This document shows positions 52,714 through 62,032 of a DNA stretch of 64,000 nucleotides, one piece after another. The position numbers and the translations under genes are program-made. The notes under the pieces were generated by a model. The model was not told where the DNA came from and did no database searches. It saw only the letters and a program-made list of their open reading frames with translations. This DNA is from Pseudolabrys sp035718275 (GTDB lineage Bacteria > Pseudomonadota > Alphaproteobacteria > Rhizobiales > Xanthobacteraceae), in assembly GCA_035718275.1 (NCBI GenBank), contig DASTHI010000006.1:131904-195903 (forward strand), written 5' to 3'. The first letter of the stretch is position 1. Each line of letters begins with the position of its first letter.

Positions 52714-53160
52714 CTAATAGTTGAAGGGGCTTTCGGGCAGCGGTGTCTTGAGGATGTATTCAAATACGGCATAAGTGGCCGTAACGACGAGGATGCTGTA
52801 GATGCCCGCGTAGATCGGATTGCGGCGCTCGACGATCAGCAGCAACGCCAAGATCGTCAAGATCATGGTAATGATGAAGCCCAACACGCTGTAAAGCGCG
52901 ATCGAGCCGGAGGCGATGGCGACGACTACCGCGGCATGCTTGCCATCGCTCCAGGATATGTCTGCGAAGCGCTCATTCTCTTTGGCGCGGGCAACCAGCG
53001 CCAGCCCGAAGAGGATCATCAAAGTGGCGACAATCTTGGGCAGGAAACCGGAGCCAGGCATGGACAATTGGCCGGTCGGCAGATTGCCGCTCAGGGCGAT
53101 AATGAGCACCCCGAATATGACGAATGCGGCACCGGCCACATGATCGGCGCGAAGCGTCAT
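52714..53160 (-). CDS. tctB: Tripartite tricarboxylate transporter small permease TctB
   Basis: A 148-residue membrane protein with four predicted segments, matching the DUF1468/TctB family (VAGAAFVIFGVLIIALSGNL, then FLPKIVATLMILFGLAL). It would be the small integral component of the TTT system, bound to TctA. It lies upstream of tctA with a 95 bp spacer and downstream of the nearer Bug gene. The assignment rests on size, hydrophobicity and position, and is reinforced by the neighbours. Confidence 0.87.
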   Translation of the reverse strand: MTLRADHVAGAAFVIFGVLIIALSGNLPTGQLSMPGSGFLPKIVATLMILFGLALVARAKENERFADISWSDGKHAAVVVAIASGSIALYSVLGFIITMILTILALLLIVERRNPIYAGIYSILVVTATYAVFEYILKTPLPESPFNY

Positions 53161-53212
53161 ATGATTTCAATCTGTCGCGCTAAGGCGGAGCTTTCGTGAT
53201 ACCGCAAGCCGC

Positions 53213-54187
53213 TCATCCGGTGACGCGGCCGATCGACTTCACCGCCTCCTCGACCTGTTTGGCGTCATTGGCCCAGAACGCGGCGAATTCCCTGGCATTG
53301 AGATAATTGTATTCCTGTCCGAGATTGGCGACCACGCTCTTGAATGCATCGCTGTGTGCCGCAGTGTCGATCGCGGTGCTGAGTGTCGCCACCACGCTCT
53401 GCGGCGTTCCTTTGATTCCGAACAGCCCAACCCACAGATAATATTCCACGTTATATCCGGATTCCTTGAGCGTGGGCACGTCGGGCAGTGCTTTCGAGCG
53501 GGTTGCGCCGAGCAGTGCGAGCGGGCGCAGCTTGCCCGCCTTGATATGAGGCAGGGTCGCCGATACCGACTGCGTGCTCGCCTGCACATTGTTCCCAAGC
53601 AGCGCCGTGATTGCGGGGCCGCCGCCGTTCGTCGGCAAGTGCCGCAGCTTCAGATCGCCTGCCGCTTTCTGCAACATCGCCATCGGCAGATGCGTCGCGC
53701 CATAAAGGCCGCCAGAACTGAATATGATCGCATCCGGCCGTTTCTTCGCGTCGTCGATAAAATCCTTGAGCGTCTTGTAAGGCTGCTGCGCGTTGACCAC
53801 GAGCACGCACGGATCGGCGATCAGCCGCGCCAATGGGATGAAATCGTCCCGCGTGGTCTTGGGAGCGCGACCGAACAGCTTGTCCACCTCGGCGTAGCCG
53901 GAAATACCGGTGTTGTGCGAGAGCAGAGTGTAGCCGTCGGGCTTGGCATTCGCTGCAACCTGCGCGCCGACCTGGCCTCCCGCGCCGGCCTTGGTCTCTA
54001 CGACGACGGGTTGCTTGAGGATCGGCTCGAGTGCGGTAGCGATGGGCCTGGTTACGATGTCGTTGGCGCCGCCCGGCGGGAACGCGTTTATGATGGTGAC
54101 CGGGTGAGAAGGAAAGCTCTCCTGCGAGAAGGCCGGCATCGCCGCGATCGATGCGGCCGTGCCGATAACGAAGCTGCGGCGGTCCAT
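53213..54187 (-). CDS. TTT substrate-binding protein (Bug/TctC family), copy 1
   Basis: A 324-residue periplasmic binding protein. The N-terminus MDRRSFVIGTAASIAAMPAF has a twin-arginine-like signal, then the Bug motifs INAFPPGGANDIVTRP, KAGAGGQVGAQVA and KPDGYTLLSHNT. It is clearly paralogous to the gene at 54270-55253: long stretches such as DPCVL, QPYKT, DDAKKRP and GDLKLRHLPTNGGGPA are shared. It lies 52 bp upstream of tctB, so it probably feeds this permease. ATG 54187 is chosen over 54202. Confidence 0.92.
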   Translation of the reverse strand: MDRRSFVIGTAASIAAMPAFSQESFPSHPVTIINAFPPGGANDIVTRPIATALEPILKQPVVVETKAGAGGQVGAQVAANAKPDGYTLLSHNTGISGYAEVDKLFGRAPKTTRDDFIPLARLIADPCVLVVNAQQPYKTLKDFIDDAKKRPDAIIFSSGGLYGATHLPMAMLQKAAGDLKLRHLPTNGGGPAITALLGNNVQASTQSVSATLPHIKAGKLRPLALLGATRSKALPDVPTLKESGYNVEYYLWVGLFGIKGTPQSVVATLSTAIDTAAHSDAFKSVVANLGQEYNYLNAREFAAFWANDAKQVEEAVKSIGRVTG

Positions 54188-54269
54188 CTTCAAGCCTCCC
54201 ATGGCATGTCGGCGGCTGCCCGCCGTCGTCTGACGGCGGAAGCCTCCAAGACGAGCGTAACTGACCGCG

Positions 54270-55253
54270 CTACCCTTGTACGCGGCCTATCGTTCGAACC
54301 GCATTTTCGATGCGCTGAGCGTCCGCATCCCAGAACTTCGCAAAGTCCGGCTGATCAAGATAGGCGAGCTCCTGGCCGAGATTGGTGATCGCGGCCTTGA
54401 ATGAATCGCTGTGCGCGGCCTTGTCGACCACACCACGCAAATAGGTGATCACCTGGGGTGGCGTTCCTTTAGGAGCGAACAGCCCCACCCAGAGATAGTA
54501 TTCGATGTTGTAGCCGAGTTCCTTCATCGTCGGCACGTCCGGCAACGCTTTCGAGCGCTTGTCGCCGAACATTGCGAGGGGCCGTGCCTTGCCTGCCTTG
54601 ATCTGTCCGATTGCGGCGGAGATGGAAGACACCAGGACTTGCGAATTGTTGCCGAGGAAGGCGGTGAGCGCTGGGCCCCCCCCGTTGGTCGGCAGGTGTC
54701 GCAGCTTGAGGTCCCCCGCCGCTTTCATGAACAGTGCGGTGGGAATATGGAGTGCGCCATAAAGGCCCGACGATGAAAAGATGATCTCATTCGGGCGCTT
54801 CTTGGCGTCGTCAATCAGCTCCTGGACCGTCTTATAGGGTTGCTTGTCGTTGACCAGCAGCACGCACGGGTCCGCCACCACACGGGCGATCGGAATGAAG
54901 TCGGCGCGGGTAAACTTCGGTTCGCGGCCGAACAATTTGTCGACTTCGGCGAAACCGGAAATTGACGTGATATGCGACAGCAGTGTGTATCCATCCGGCT
55001 TCGCATGAGCCGCGACCTGGGCGCCGACCTGGCCCGCGGCACCGGACTTGGTTTCGATGACCACCGGCTGCTTCACGATGGGCTCCATCGCTGCAGCCAG
55101 AGGGCGCGTGACCACGTCGGACGCACCGCCCGGCGGGAACGCATTGATGATCGTGATAGCGTGAGAGGGATAAGTGTCCTCGGCGAAAGCTGGCTTGATC
55201 GTGAGAGCTGCGGCTGCAGCAGCGCTTCCGGCGACAAAACGGCGTCTGTCCAC
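54270..55253 (-). CDS. TTT substrate-binding protein (Bug/TctC family), copy 2
   Basis: A 327-residue periplasmic binding protein starting at a GTG at 55253 that follows GGGAGG by six bases; the ATG at 55343 is much weaker. A Tat-like signal (VDRRRFVAGSAAAAAA) precedes INAFPPGGASDVVTRP, KSGAAGQVGAQVA and KPDGYTLLSH. Identity to copy 1 looks about two thirds by eye, so a tandem duplication is likely. Two binding proteins for one permease would widen the substrate range or tune affinity. Second gene of the operon that starts with the cyclase. Confidence 0.92.
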   Translation of the reverse strand: MDRRRFVAGSAAAAAALTIKPAFAEDTYPSHAITIINAFPPGGASDVVTRPLAAAMEPIVKQPVVIETKSGAAGQVGAQVAAHAKPDGYTLLSHITSISGFAEVDKLFGREPKFTRADFIPIARVVADPCVLLVNDKQPYKTVQELIDDAKKRPNEIIFSSSGLYGALHIPTALFMKAAGDLKLRHLPTNGGGPALTAFLGNNSQVLVSSISAAIGQIKAGKARPLAMFGDKRSKALPDVPTMKELGYNIEYYLWVGLFAPKGTPPQVITYLRGVVDKAAHSDSFKAAITNLGQELAYLDQPDFAKFWDADAQRIENAVRTIGRVQG

Positions 55254-55343
55254 GTGAGTCCTCCCTGGAGGCTTGTTTTGCGGGCAATGGAAATCGCACC
55301 CGCTCGCTCTTGGACGGATGCTATCGCCCGGTGAGGTAGGCAA

Positions 55344-56120
55344 TCAAGCGTCCAAAATCGCGACCGCTCTCGTCCACCCGGCTGATCCGCCACGCACTTT
55401 GACCGGGAAACAGCTCACCATGAACCCGCTGGCGGGCAGCGCTTCGAGATTGTGCAGCTTCTCGATGTGGCAATAGCCGATCTCTCTTCCGGCCCGATGG
55501 CCCTCCCAAATCAACGACGCGTCGCGCGTCTCGGCATATTTCTTCATCGTGTGGATGAATGGGGCATCCCAGCTCCAGCCATCGGTGCCCGTGACGCGGA
55601 CACCGCGTTCGAGCAAATAGAGCGTGGCTTCACGGCCCATGCCGCATCCGCGCGCGACATAGTCGGGACTGCCGTAGGCGGCGCCGGCGCTCGTATTGAC
55701 GACGACGATCTCCAGCGGTGAGAGCGCATGGCCGATGCGCTTGAGTTCGGCTTCGACATCGGCCGCGGTCGCTACATAACCGTCGGGGAAATGACGAAAG
55801 TCGAGCTTCACGCCCGGCTGGAAACACCACTCGAGCGGCACCTGGTCGATCGTGATGGCTCGTTTCCCATGATCCATTGTCGAGGCAAAGTGCCACGGGG
55901 CATCGAGGTGAGTGGTGCAGTGCGTCGATAATCGCACCCATTCGAATCCCCAACCTTCGCCGTTCGGCAGATCCTCCTTTTTCAGGCCGGGAAAAAACTT
56001 GAGGACATCGGGAGCTGTGGCCTGGTGATCGAGATACTGGATGTTCGGGCCGTAACCCGGCGGATCAGCAGCCACGTCGTTCTCGAGCGGCACCGAAATG
56101 TCGATCACCTTGCGGGCCAT
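55344..56120 (-). CDS. Cyclase family metal-dependent hydrolase (kynurenine formamidase-like)
   Basis: A 258-residue cytosolic enzyme of the cyclase/KynB fold. The metal-binding signature is STHCTTHLDAPWHF, with further His and Asp residues toward the middle (TDGWSWDAPF). The family includes bacterial kynurenine formamidase, isatin hydrolase and others; the substrate is not fixed by sequence. As first gene of the operon with two Bug proteins and TctBA it may process the compound these import. The start at 56120 (MARKVIDISVPLEND) is where homology begins. Confidence 0.87.
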   Translation of the reverse strand: MARKVIDISVPLENDVAADPPGYGPNIQYLDHQATAPDVLKFFPGLKKEDLPNGEGWGFEWVRLSTHCTTHLDAPWHFASTMDHGKRAITIDQVPLEWCFQPGVKLDFRHFPDGYVATAADVEAELKRIGHALSPLEIVVVNTSAGAAYGSPDYVARGCGMGREATLYLLERGVRVTGTDGWSWDAPFIHTMKKYAETRDASLIWEGHRAGREIGYCHIEKLHNLEALPASGFMVSCFPVKVRGGSAGWTRAVAILDA

Positions 56121-56238
56121 TAAATAAGCTCCTGCATGCCCGGGCCTTGTGCCGGACCTCCACGTCTTTACTGTTTCATCATTGAGGACGCGGCCGGTCG
56201 AGACAAGGCCGCCGCGGTAAACGATGAGGAGTAATGAA

Positions 56239-56529
56239 ATGCCCGCTTATTGGGTGGCGCGCTCGAAGGTTAACGATCCCGTCGAATACAAGAAATACAC
56301 GGATCTGGTTCCCGGAATCATTGCGAAGTACGGCGGGAAGGTTCTGGCACGCGGGGGGAGGTTCGAGATCCTGGAAGGGCCCCACAAATTTCACCGCTTC
56401 ATCGTGATCGAGTTTCCCACGTTCGAGCAGGGCGTCGCCTGCTTCAGATCGCCTGAATATGACGCTGCCGCCGTTTTTCGCCGCAGCGGGGCCGGTGAGG
56501 TGGAAACCATCATGGTGGAGGGGATTTAG
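56239..56529 (+). CDS. DUF1330 domain-containing protein
   Basis: A 96-residue protein with a ferredoxin-like (ABM-related) fold. The pattern AYWVARSKVNDPVEYKKYTD, followed by YGGKVLARGG, FIVIEFPTFEQGVACFRS and the acidic end, is typical of DUF1330. The function of the family is unknown; it often lies near catabolic genes. The ATG at 56239 follows GAGGAG. It is divergent from the cyclase gene and precedes the ABC binding protein gene by 89 bp, but the two are probably separate units. Confidence 0.85.
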   Translation: MPAYWVARSKVNDPVEYKKYTDLVPGIIAKYGGKVLARGGRFEILEGPHKFHRFIVIEFPTFEQGVACFRSPEYDAAAVFRRSGAGEVETIMVEGI

Positions 56530-56617
56530 CCCACTATCGCTGGCCGCGTCCCTCTAGCCGAGCGCGAGGGAATGCGCATAAGATGGAAAAAAACAACGGC
56601 TAGTCGGGAGGACGCAG

Positions 56618-57898
56618 ATGCTTCGATCTTTCAAATCCAGGTCATTTGCCTGGCTCGCGGGAGTGGCTGTCACTCTCGCCGCGGGCGCCATGTTCTTGAT
56701 TCCAGGTGCCCAGGCTCAGAACAAGGAGCCGATCAAAATCGGTTTCGGAATGTCGCTGACGGGTCCGCTTGCGGCCAATGGCAAGCAGGCGCTGCTCGGG
56801 ATGAAGATCTGGGAGGAAGAAACTAACGCCAAGGGGGGTTTGCTCGGTCGCCCGGTCAAGCTCATCTACTACGATGATCAGAGTAACCCGTCGACTGTTC
56901 CCGGCATCTATACGAAGCTTCTCGACGTCGACAAAGTCGAGCTTGTTCTCGGCGGTTACGCGACGAACATGAATGCGCCGGCGTTGCCGGTCGTCATGCA
57001 GAAGGGCAAGACGTACATCAGTCTCTTCGCTCTCGACGTCAATCACGAGTTCAAATACCCGAAATATTTCGCGGTCCTGCCGACTGGTCCCCAGACCAAG
57101 CCCTCGTTCACCGAAGGCGTGTTCCAGGTTGCCGAGCAACAGAATCCGAAACCGACGACGCTCGGGTTGGTCGTTGAGGACGCCGAGTTCTCGAACAATG
57201 CCTGTGACGGCGCGCGAGAGAACGCGAAAAAATTCAAGATGAAGATCGTGTACGACAAGAAGTATCCGCCGAACACGACGGACTACACTCCAATCGTGCG
57301 GGCGGTTCAGGCGGCCAATCCGGATGTCGTGATCGTGTGCTCGTATCCGCTCGGCTCGGTCGGCATCGTGCAGGCTGTACGCGAACTCAATTACAAACCG
57401 AAGATCATCGGCGGCGCCATGGTCGGGCTACAGGCCACGGTCTTCAAGAGCAAGCTCGGTCCCAAGCTCAACGGAATCATCAACTACGAGACGTGGGTAC
57501 CATCGGAGAAACTGATGAAGCCGGCGGCTGAGTTCTTCAAGAAGTACCAGGCGAAGGCCGGCGCCGAAGGTGTCGACCCGCTTGGCTACTATCTCGGCGG
57601 TTGGGGCTATGCCTACATCAAAATGCTTGGCGAGGCGATCGCCGCGACGAAGAGCGTTGACGACAACAAGATTGCCGAGTGGCTGCGAAAAACTCCGCAC
57701 AAGACCATCATGGGCGACTGGAGCTACGGGCCGGGCGGCGAATGGACGAAGTCAGGCATGATGCAAGTCCAGTATCACGACATCAAAGAGGGCGCCGGGC
57801 TCGAGACCTGGAAAGGCATGAGCTACCAGACGGTGCTCACGCCTGCAGAACAGAAGACCGGCAATGCGATCTATCCCTACGAGAAGGCCTTGAAATAA
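56618..57898 (+). CDS. Branched-chain-type ABC transporter substrate-binding protein
   Basis: A 426-residue periplasmic binding protein of the LivJ/LivK class. After a signal peptide (MLRSFKSRSFAWLAGVAVTL..., cleavage near AQAQ) come IGFGMSLTGPLAANGKQAL and the Venus-flytrap fold. The class binds branched-chain amino acids, amides or aromatic acids; the ligand here is undetermined. It is convergent with the livHMGF genes and its transcript should end at the hairpin at 57924-57954. Genome position makes it the obvious binding partner of that permease. Confidence 0.9.
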   Translation: MLRSFKSRSFAWLAGVAVTLAAGAMFLIPGAQAQNKEPIKIGFGMSLTGPLAANGKQALLGMKIWEEETNAKGGLLGRPVKLIYYDDQSNPSTVPGIYTKLLDVDKVELVLGGYATNMNAPALPVVMQKGKTYISLFALDVNHEFKYPKYFAVLPTGPQTKPSFTEGVFQVAEQQNPKPTTLGLVVEDAEFSNNACDGARENAKKFKMKIVYDKKYPPNTTDYTPIVRAVQAANPDVVIVCSYPLGSVGIVQAVRELNYKPKIIGGAMVGLQATVFKSKLGPKLNGIINYETWVPSEKLMKPAAEFFKKYQAKAGAEGVDPLGYYLGGWGYAYIKMLGEAIAATKSVDDNKIAEWLRKTPHKTIMGDWSYGPGGEWTKSGMMQVQYHDIKEGAGLETWKGMSYQTVLTPAEQKTGNAIYPYEKALK

Positions 57899-57923
57899 TC
57901 CTTCTCGAGGTTGCAACGAATAG

Positions 57924-57954
57924 GCGGCGTGGGATTCCCGCGCCGCTTTTTATT
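57924..57954 (+). terminator. Rho-independent terminator
   Basis: A 10-bp stem (GCGGCGTGGG at 57924-57933 with CCCGCGCCGC at 57937-57946, one wobble/mismatch position) with an ATT loop is followed by TTTTTATT. It sits 26 bp after the binding protein stop. It may also work in reverse for the livF transcript. Confidence 0.85.
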
Positions 57955-58029
57955 GAGGTCGTGCTTGCGCCGTTGATCGTTCAAAGGCACTTGATGGGAT
58001 AGAGGCTCTTTTTGCGCGGCTAGGCCGGC

Positions 58030-58761
58030 CTACATGCCCATGTAAAGCTTGCGGACGAGATCGTTGTTGTTGAGCTCGTCCGCCGAGTGACCTTCAAACG
58101 CGATCTTGCCGTGCACGATCACATAGCCGCGGTCGGCGATGCGGATCGCTTGCGTGAAATTCTGCTCTGCCATCAGGACCGTGAGCTGATAGTGCTCCTT
58201 GAGCAGCTTGATCGCATCGATGGTGCGTGCGACCAGCTGCGGCGCAAGTCCAACCGAAGGTTCATCCACGAGCAGAATGCGGGGTGTCAGCATGAGTGCG
58301 CGCGCGAGCGCCAGCATCTGCTGCTCGCCGCCGCTCATCGAGCCGGCAAGCTGCCTGCGGCGCTCGGCAAGGCGAGGGAAGGATTCGAAGCAGAAATCCA
58401 TATTCGACTTGATTTGCGCTCGCGCTTTTGGTCGGAAGGCGCCGAGCAGGAGGTTCTCCTCAACGGTGAGCTTGGGAAACAGGCGGCGCCCTTCCGGCAC
58501 CAGCGCAATGCCCAGGTCAACGATCTGCTCGGTGGAGCGGCCGACCAGGTCGTGCTTTTCGCCGTCGATCTCGGCGACGATGCGTCCCTCCTTGGGGCGG
58601 ACGATGCCCATGACGCACTTCATCAGCGTGCTCTTGCCGTTCCCATTCGTGCCCAGCAGGGCAACGGTTTCGCCGGCCTTCACGGCGATGGAAACATCCT
58701 CGATCACACGGACCGAGCCGTAGGCTGCATGCACGCCATCTATGGTGAGGCTACTGGCCAA
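58030..58761 (-). CDS. livF: ABC transporter ATP-binding protein, LivF type
   Basis: A 243-residue ATPase. Walker A is GTNGNGKST, the signature GSMSGGEQQMLALARAL, and Walker B ILLVDEPS. It pairs with LivG to drive the import of amino-acid-like solutes. Its start overlaps the livG stop by 11 bases, so translation is coupled. It is the last gene of the livHMGF operon. The gene symbol marks the family, not a proven substrate. Confidence 0.93.
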   Translation of the reverse strand: MASSLTIDGVHAAYGSVRVIEDVSIAVKAGETVALLGTNGNGKSTLMKCVMGIVRPKEGRIVAEIDGEKHDLVGRSTEQIVDLGIALVPEGRRLFPKLTVEENLLLGAFRPKARAQIKSNMDFCFESFPRLAERRRQLAGSMSGGEQQMLALARALMLTPRILLVDEPSVGLAPQLVARTIDAIKLLKEHYQLTVLMAEQNFTQAIRIADRGYVIVHGKIAFEGHSADELNNNDLVRKLYMGM

Positions 58762-59482
58762 GATAAGCCCTCACGACCTCCGGATCGCGAACGACGTCCT
58801 CAGGCTTGCCGTCCGCGATCTTCTTGCCGCTGACCAGAACGACGAGCCTTTGAGAAAAGCTCATGACCGCGCTCATGATATGCTCGATGAGGATGATGGT
58901 GATGCCGCTCTCGTTGAGCTGCTTCAAGAGCAGCAGGATATCTTCGATTTCAGAGTGCGAAAGGCCGGCCATGGATTCATCGGCGATCAGCAACTTTGGT
59001 TCGGCGGCCACCGCGCGCGCCAATTCCAGCTTGCGCATCTCGACCTGAGTAAGATCACGAGGCATGTGACGCGCCTTCTGGTCGAGTCCGACTAGGCGCA
59101 GCAGCTCGTGACAGCGCGCATCGATGCTGTCGGCGTGCAACGGCCCCGATCGCTTATGCACCGTATAAAGCATGGGCACGCGCAGATTGTCGGCAAGGTT
59201 GAGGCTTACGAAGGGGCGCGGCAGCTGAAAGCTGCGTGCCAAGCCTCGATGCGTCCGTTCATGCGCTGCGAGCCCGTCCATTTTCTCGCCGTCGAAATGG
59301 ACGCTGCCCTGTTCGTTCTGCAGGGCCCCGCAAATACAGTTGACCAGCGTGCTCTTGCCCGAGCCATTTGGGCCGATGAGCCCGAGGCGCTCTCCTTTGG
59401 CGACTTCGAGCTCGATGCCGTCGAGGGCCACGAAGCCGCCGAAGCGCTTGCTGATGTTTTTGACATGCAGGAGCGCGCTCAT
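58751..59482 (-). CDS. livG: ABC transporter ATP-binding protein, LivG type
   Basis: A 243-residue ATPase beginning MSALLHVKNISKRFGGFVAL. Walker A is GPNGSGKST, the LivG-type signature LTQVEMRKLELARAV, and Walker B KLLIADE. The ATG at 59482 overlaps the livM stop by four bases (ATGA), which decides it over the in-frame ATG at 59506. It is the first ATPase gene of the operon, followed by livF. Confidence 0.93.
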   Translation of the reverse strand: MSALLHVKNISKRFGGFVALDGIELEVAKGERLGLIGPNGSGKSTLVNCICGALQNEQGSVHFDGEKMDGLAAHERTHRGLARSFQLPRPFVSLNLADNLRVPMLYTVHKRSGPLHADSIDARCHELLRLVGLDQKARHMPRDLTQVEMRKLELARAVAAEPKLLIADESMAGLSHSEIEDILLLLKQLNESGITIILIEHIMSAVMSFSQRLVVLVSGKKIADGKPEDVVRDPEVVRAYLGQ

Positions 59483-60435
59483 TTGGGACTCCGTTCGCGC
59501 TGCCAACTCTGCACCAGCCCCACGAGTCCGTTGGGAGCAATAATGACGAACGCGACGAGCAGCAGGCCGACAATGAGCAGGTTGACAGCCGAGGAAATCG
59601 TGACTGTTGCAATCTGTTGCAGCGAGCCGAGGAGAACGGCGCCTATCAAGGGGCCCACCCAGCTTGTCGTTCCGCCAATGATCGGCATGGCGATGGAATT
59701 GACCCCGTATTCGAGACCGAAGGCGGAGGCCGGCTGCAGGTATCCGATGTAGTAGGGGAACGGCGCTCCGGCCATGCCCATCAGGGCACCCGAAATGGTG
59801 GTCGCGATCAGTTTAAGGCGCAAGGTTGGCACGCCCGAGGATTCCGCCGCCAGTTCGTCGTCGCGGATGGTGGCGAAGCCGAAACCGAGCTGCGTGCGTG
59901 CGATCGTGCGCGATATGACGATCGACAAGATGGCAATCGCCATCATCAGCAGAAACAGGTATTCGATATATTCGATCGAGTAGCCGGCGATGGTGATCGT
60001 ATCGGCACGCACAATGTAGGCGCCGCGTGAACCGCCGACATAGCTCCAGTTGACGACCAGCGTTTGCAGAACGACCGCCATGGCCAATGTCGCGATGGCA
60101 AAAAAGGCTCCGCGTAGCCGCAGTGTCAGGTACCCCATCCCGAGTCCGACGATGCCTGACACGACCGCGCTGATCACGATCAGCACTGGAATCGGCATGG
60201 GATGAAACTTGTAGAAAAACACGGTCGAGTAGGCGCCGAGCGCGAAAAATGCGGCCGAGCCGAAATTCACATAACCGCAATATCCGCCGAGAATATTCCA
60301 CGCCGATGAGAGCACGACATATTGCAGGATCGTGTAGCCGGCGAAGAACAGGTATCCGACCCCGAACAGGTGTCCGCCCACGTAGATCGCAAGGCCCACC
60401 AGAACGCTCAGGATTGTAAAATTGAGTGTGCTCAC
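59479..60435 (-). CDS. livM: ABC transporter permease, LivM type
   Basis: A 318-residue inner-membrane permease with about ten segments. The LivM marks are visible in GYVNFGSAAFFALGAYSTVF and RGAFFAIATLAMAVV, with the family's ATPase-coupling loop GFGFATIRDDELAAESSGV. It forms the channel with LivH. Its start is three bases after the livH stop and its stop overlaps livG, so translation is tightly coupled. Confidence 0.92.
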   Translation of the reverse strand: MSTLNFTILSVLVGLAIYVGGHLFGVGYLFFAGYTILQYVVLSSAWNILGGYCGYVNFGSAAFFALGAYSTVFFYKFHPMPIPVLIVISAVVSGIVGLGMGYLTLRLRGAFFAIATLAMAVVLQTLVVNWSYVGGSRGAYIVRADTITIAGYSIEYIEYLFLLMMAIAILSIVISRTIARTQLGFGFATIRDDELAAESSGVPTLRLKLIATTISGALMGMAGAPFPYYIGYLQPASAFGLEYGVNSIAMPIIGGTTSWVGPLIGAVLLGSLQQIATVTISSAVNLLIVGLLLVAFVIIAPNGLVGLVQSWQRERSPK

Positions 60436-60438
60436 GGG

Positions 60439-61314
60439 CTAGCGTCCGAACAATCCCGATGGCCGGAAAGCGAGGGTGAGAAGGAGAAATCCAAAGGACA
60501 CTGCGGGCGCCCACGATGGGCCATAGAAAGTCGAGGTGAGGCTTTCCATCACGCCGACGAGCATTGCGGCAACGAGAGTTCCTGGCAGGCTCCCAAGCCC
60601 GCCAAGAACGCAAATCGCAAACACGCGCCCGATATATTCGCGGCCGACAGAAGGCTCGACCGGCTGGATAATCACCAGCAACGCGCCCGCGACCGAAGCG
60701 GTGGCGATCGAAAGGCCGAACGCGATCCGCTTGATGCGGATCGGGTCCGCCGCCATGAGCTGCAACGCAAGCTGATCCTGCGATACCGCCATGATGGCGC
60801 GGCCGGTGAAAGTGCGCGTCACGAGCAGGTGGAGAAGACCGAACACCACAAGCGCGGCGACGCAGGGCACCAGCATGCGCAGCGGAAAGTCGATGTTGCC
60901 GAGATGGAGACTGGGACCGATATAGCTTGCCTCGACATAACGGTAGTCGACACCGAAGAACAGGATCAGCATCACCTCCGTTACGAAGAGCAGGCCGAAA
61001 AAGAACGCCAGCCCGCGCAGCGATTCTTGACCGCGCTTTTCAAACGACAAGTAGTAGATCTGATAGATTGTCGTGCCGAGAACGTAAAAGACGGGGAGCA
61101 TGATGATGCTCGCCACGATCGGGTCGATGCCGAATGAAATATTGACGATATACGCGATGTATGACCCTAGAATGATGAATGCAGGATGCGCGATGTTGAC
61201 GATGTCGAGTATGCCGAAAGAAATCGAAACGCCGGCCGTCACGGCGGCGTAAAATCCGCCGAGCAGCAGCCCTGCGACGATCGCGTTGATCAGCAGCTCA
61301 AACGGAAAGTCCAT
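60439..61314 (-). CDS. livH: ABC transporter permease, LivH type
   Basis: A 291-residue inner-membrane permease with about eight segments and the LivH marks GLLLGGFYAAVTAGVSISFG and FGILDIVNIAHPAF. The ATPase-coupling EAA-like region is FTGRAIMAVSQDQLALQLMA. The ATG at 61314 is chosen; the frame stays open to 61479 but that part is not conserved, and GAGGGG lies upstream. It is the first gene of the livHMGF operon, transcribed from the 61.3-61.5 kb gap. The cupin gene, on the same strand, lies immediately upstream of this gap. Confidence 0.92.
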   Translation of the reverse strand: MDFPFELLINAIVAGLLLGGFYAAVTAGVSISFGILDIVNIAHPAFIILGSYIAYIVNISFGIDPIVASIIMLPVFYVLGTTIYQIYYLSFEKRGQESLRGLAFFFGLLFVTEVMLILFFGVDYRYVEASYIGPSLHLGNIDFPLRMLVPCVAALVVFGLLHLLVTRTFTGRAIMAVSQDQLALQLMAADPIRIKRIAFGLSIATASVAGALLVIIQPVEPSVGREYIGRVFAICVLGGLGSLPGTLVAAMLVGVMESLTSTFYGPSWAPAVSFGFLLLTLAFRPSGLFGR

Positions 61315-61492
61315 CCCGTCCGGCGTCCCCTCAGTATTATTTCCCGCGCAACGGGATTGCGCGGCAGTCTGCAGGATGCGCTGCCTGTTGGCTAGTGCGT
61401 CAGTCCACCGGTGAATAATAGAATCTGTGACAAAATGAAACGCCCGCGGGTGGGCTGCTCCCAACCGCGGGCCATCCAATTAAAAGGCCTTT

Positions 61493-61945
61493 CTAGGCAG
61501 CCTCGGACTGCGGTCTGACGTGGGAGGGGAGCGGCATCGGCGCGTTGGCGCTGTCCTTGAACTCGACAGTCATGAAGACCATTTCGCGGTCGCCGAGATT
61601 TTCCAGATCATGCACCTTGAATTCGCCCTTGCCGTAGCTTTCGTGGCGGGTCTCGCCGGGCTGATATGTATACTCGACTGTGGTGCCGTCATGCACATGC
61701 TGACGCCCGCGGCCCCCGGACACCGACGTCCAGAAATAATCGAGCACATGACGATGAAAGCCGATGCGCTCGCCGGGTGCGAGCCGGATGATCCATACGC
61801 GCGTGCGTTCGGTTTCGGACAGGAGGGTCGAGCCAACGCAAGGGTTGGGATTCTTGCTCTCGCGCTCGAACTCGGCGGCAATATCTGCCGGCCACGCTGC
61901 CTTTTCCTTTTTCTCGGCGGGCTTATCGAGCATGGTCAGGGCCAT
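61493..61945 (-). CDS. Cupin domain protein
   Basis: A 150-residue single-domain cupin. The first motif is visible as GERIGFHRHVLDYFWTSVSGG (metal-ligand His residues and Asp) and the second as KVHDLENLGDREMVFMTVEF. The cupin fold binds metal or small ligands; roles include dioxygenases, isomerases and binding proteins. ATG 61945 follows GGAGG. It is upstream of livH on the same strand (178 bp gap) and divergent from the flavin monooxygenase, so it may belong with either the transport or the oxidation step. Confidence 0.82.
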   Translation of the reverse strand: MALTMLDKPAEKKEKAAWPADIAAEFERESKNPNPCVGSTLLSETERTRVWIIRLAPGERIGFHRHVLDYFWTSVSGGRGRQHVHDGTTVEYTYQPGETRHESYGKGEFKVHDLENLGDREMVFMTVEFKDSANAPMPLPSHVRPQSEAA

Positions 61946-62032
61946 GGGAATTCCTCCAAAGCTGCTCGCGGTCATATATAGGATAAACAGATAAACGGAA
62001 AGATCGATGCTGATCGACGTCTCGGGGTCTAC

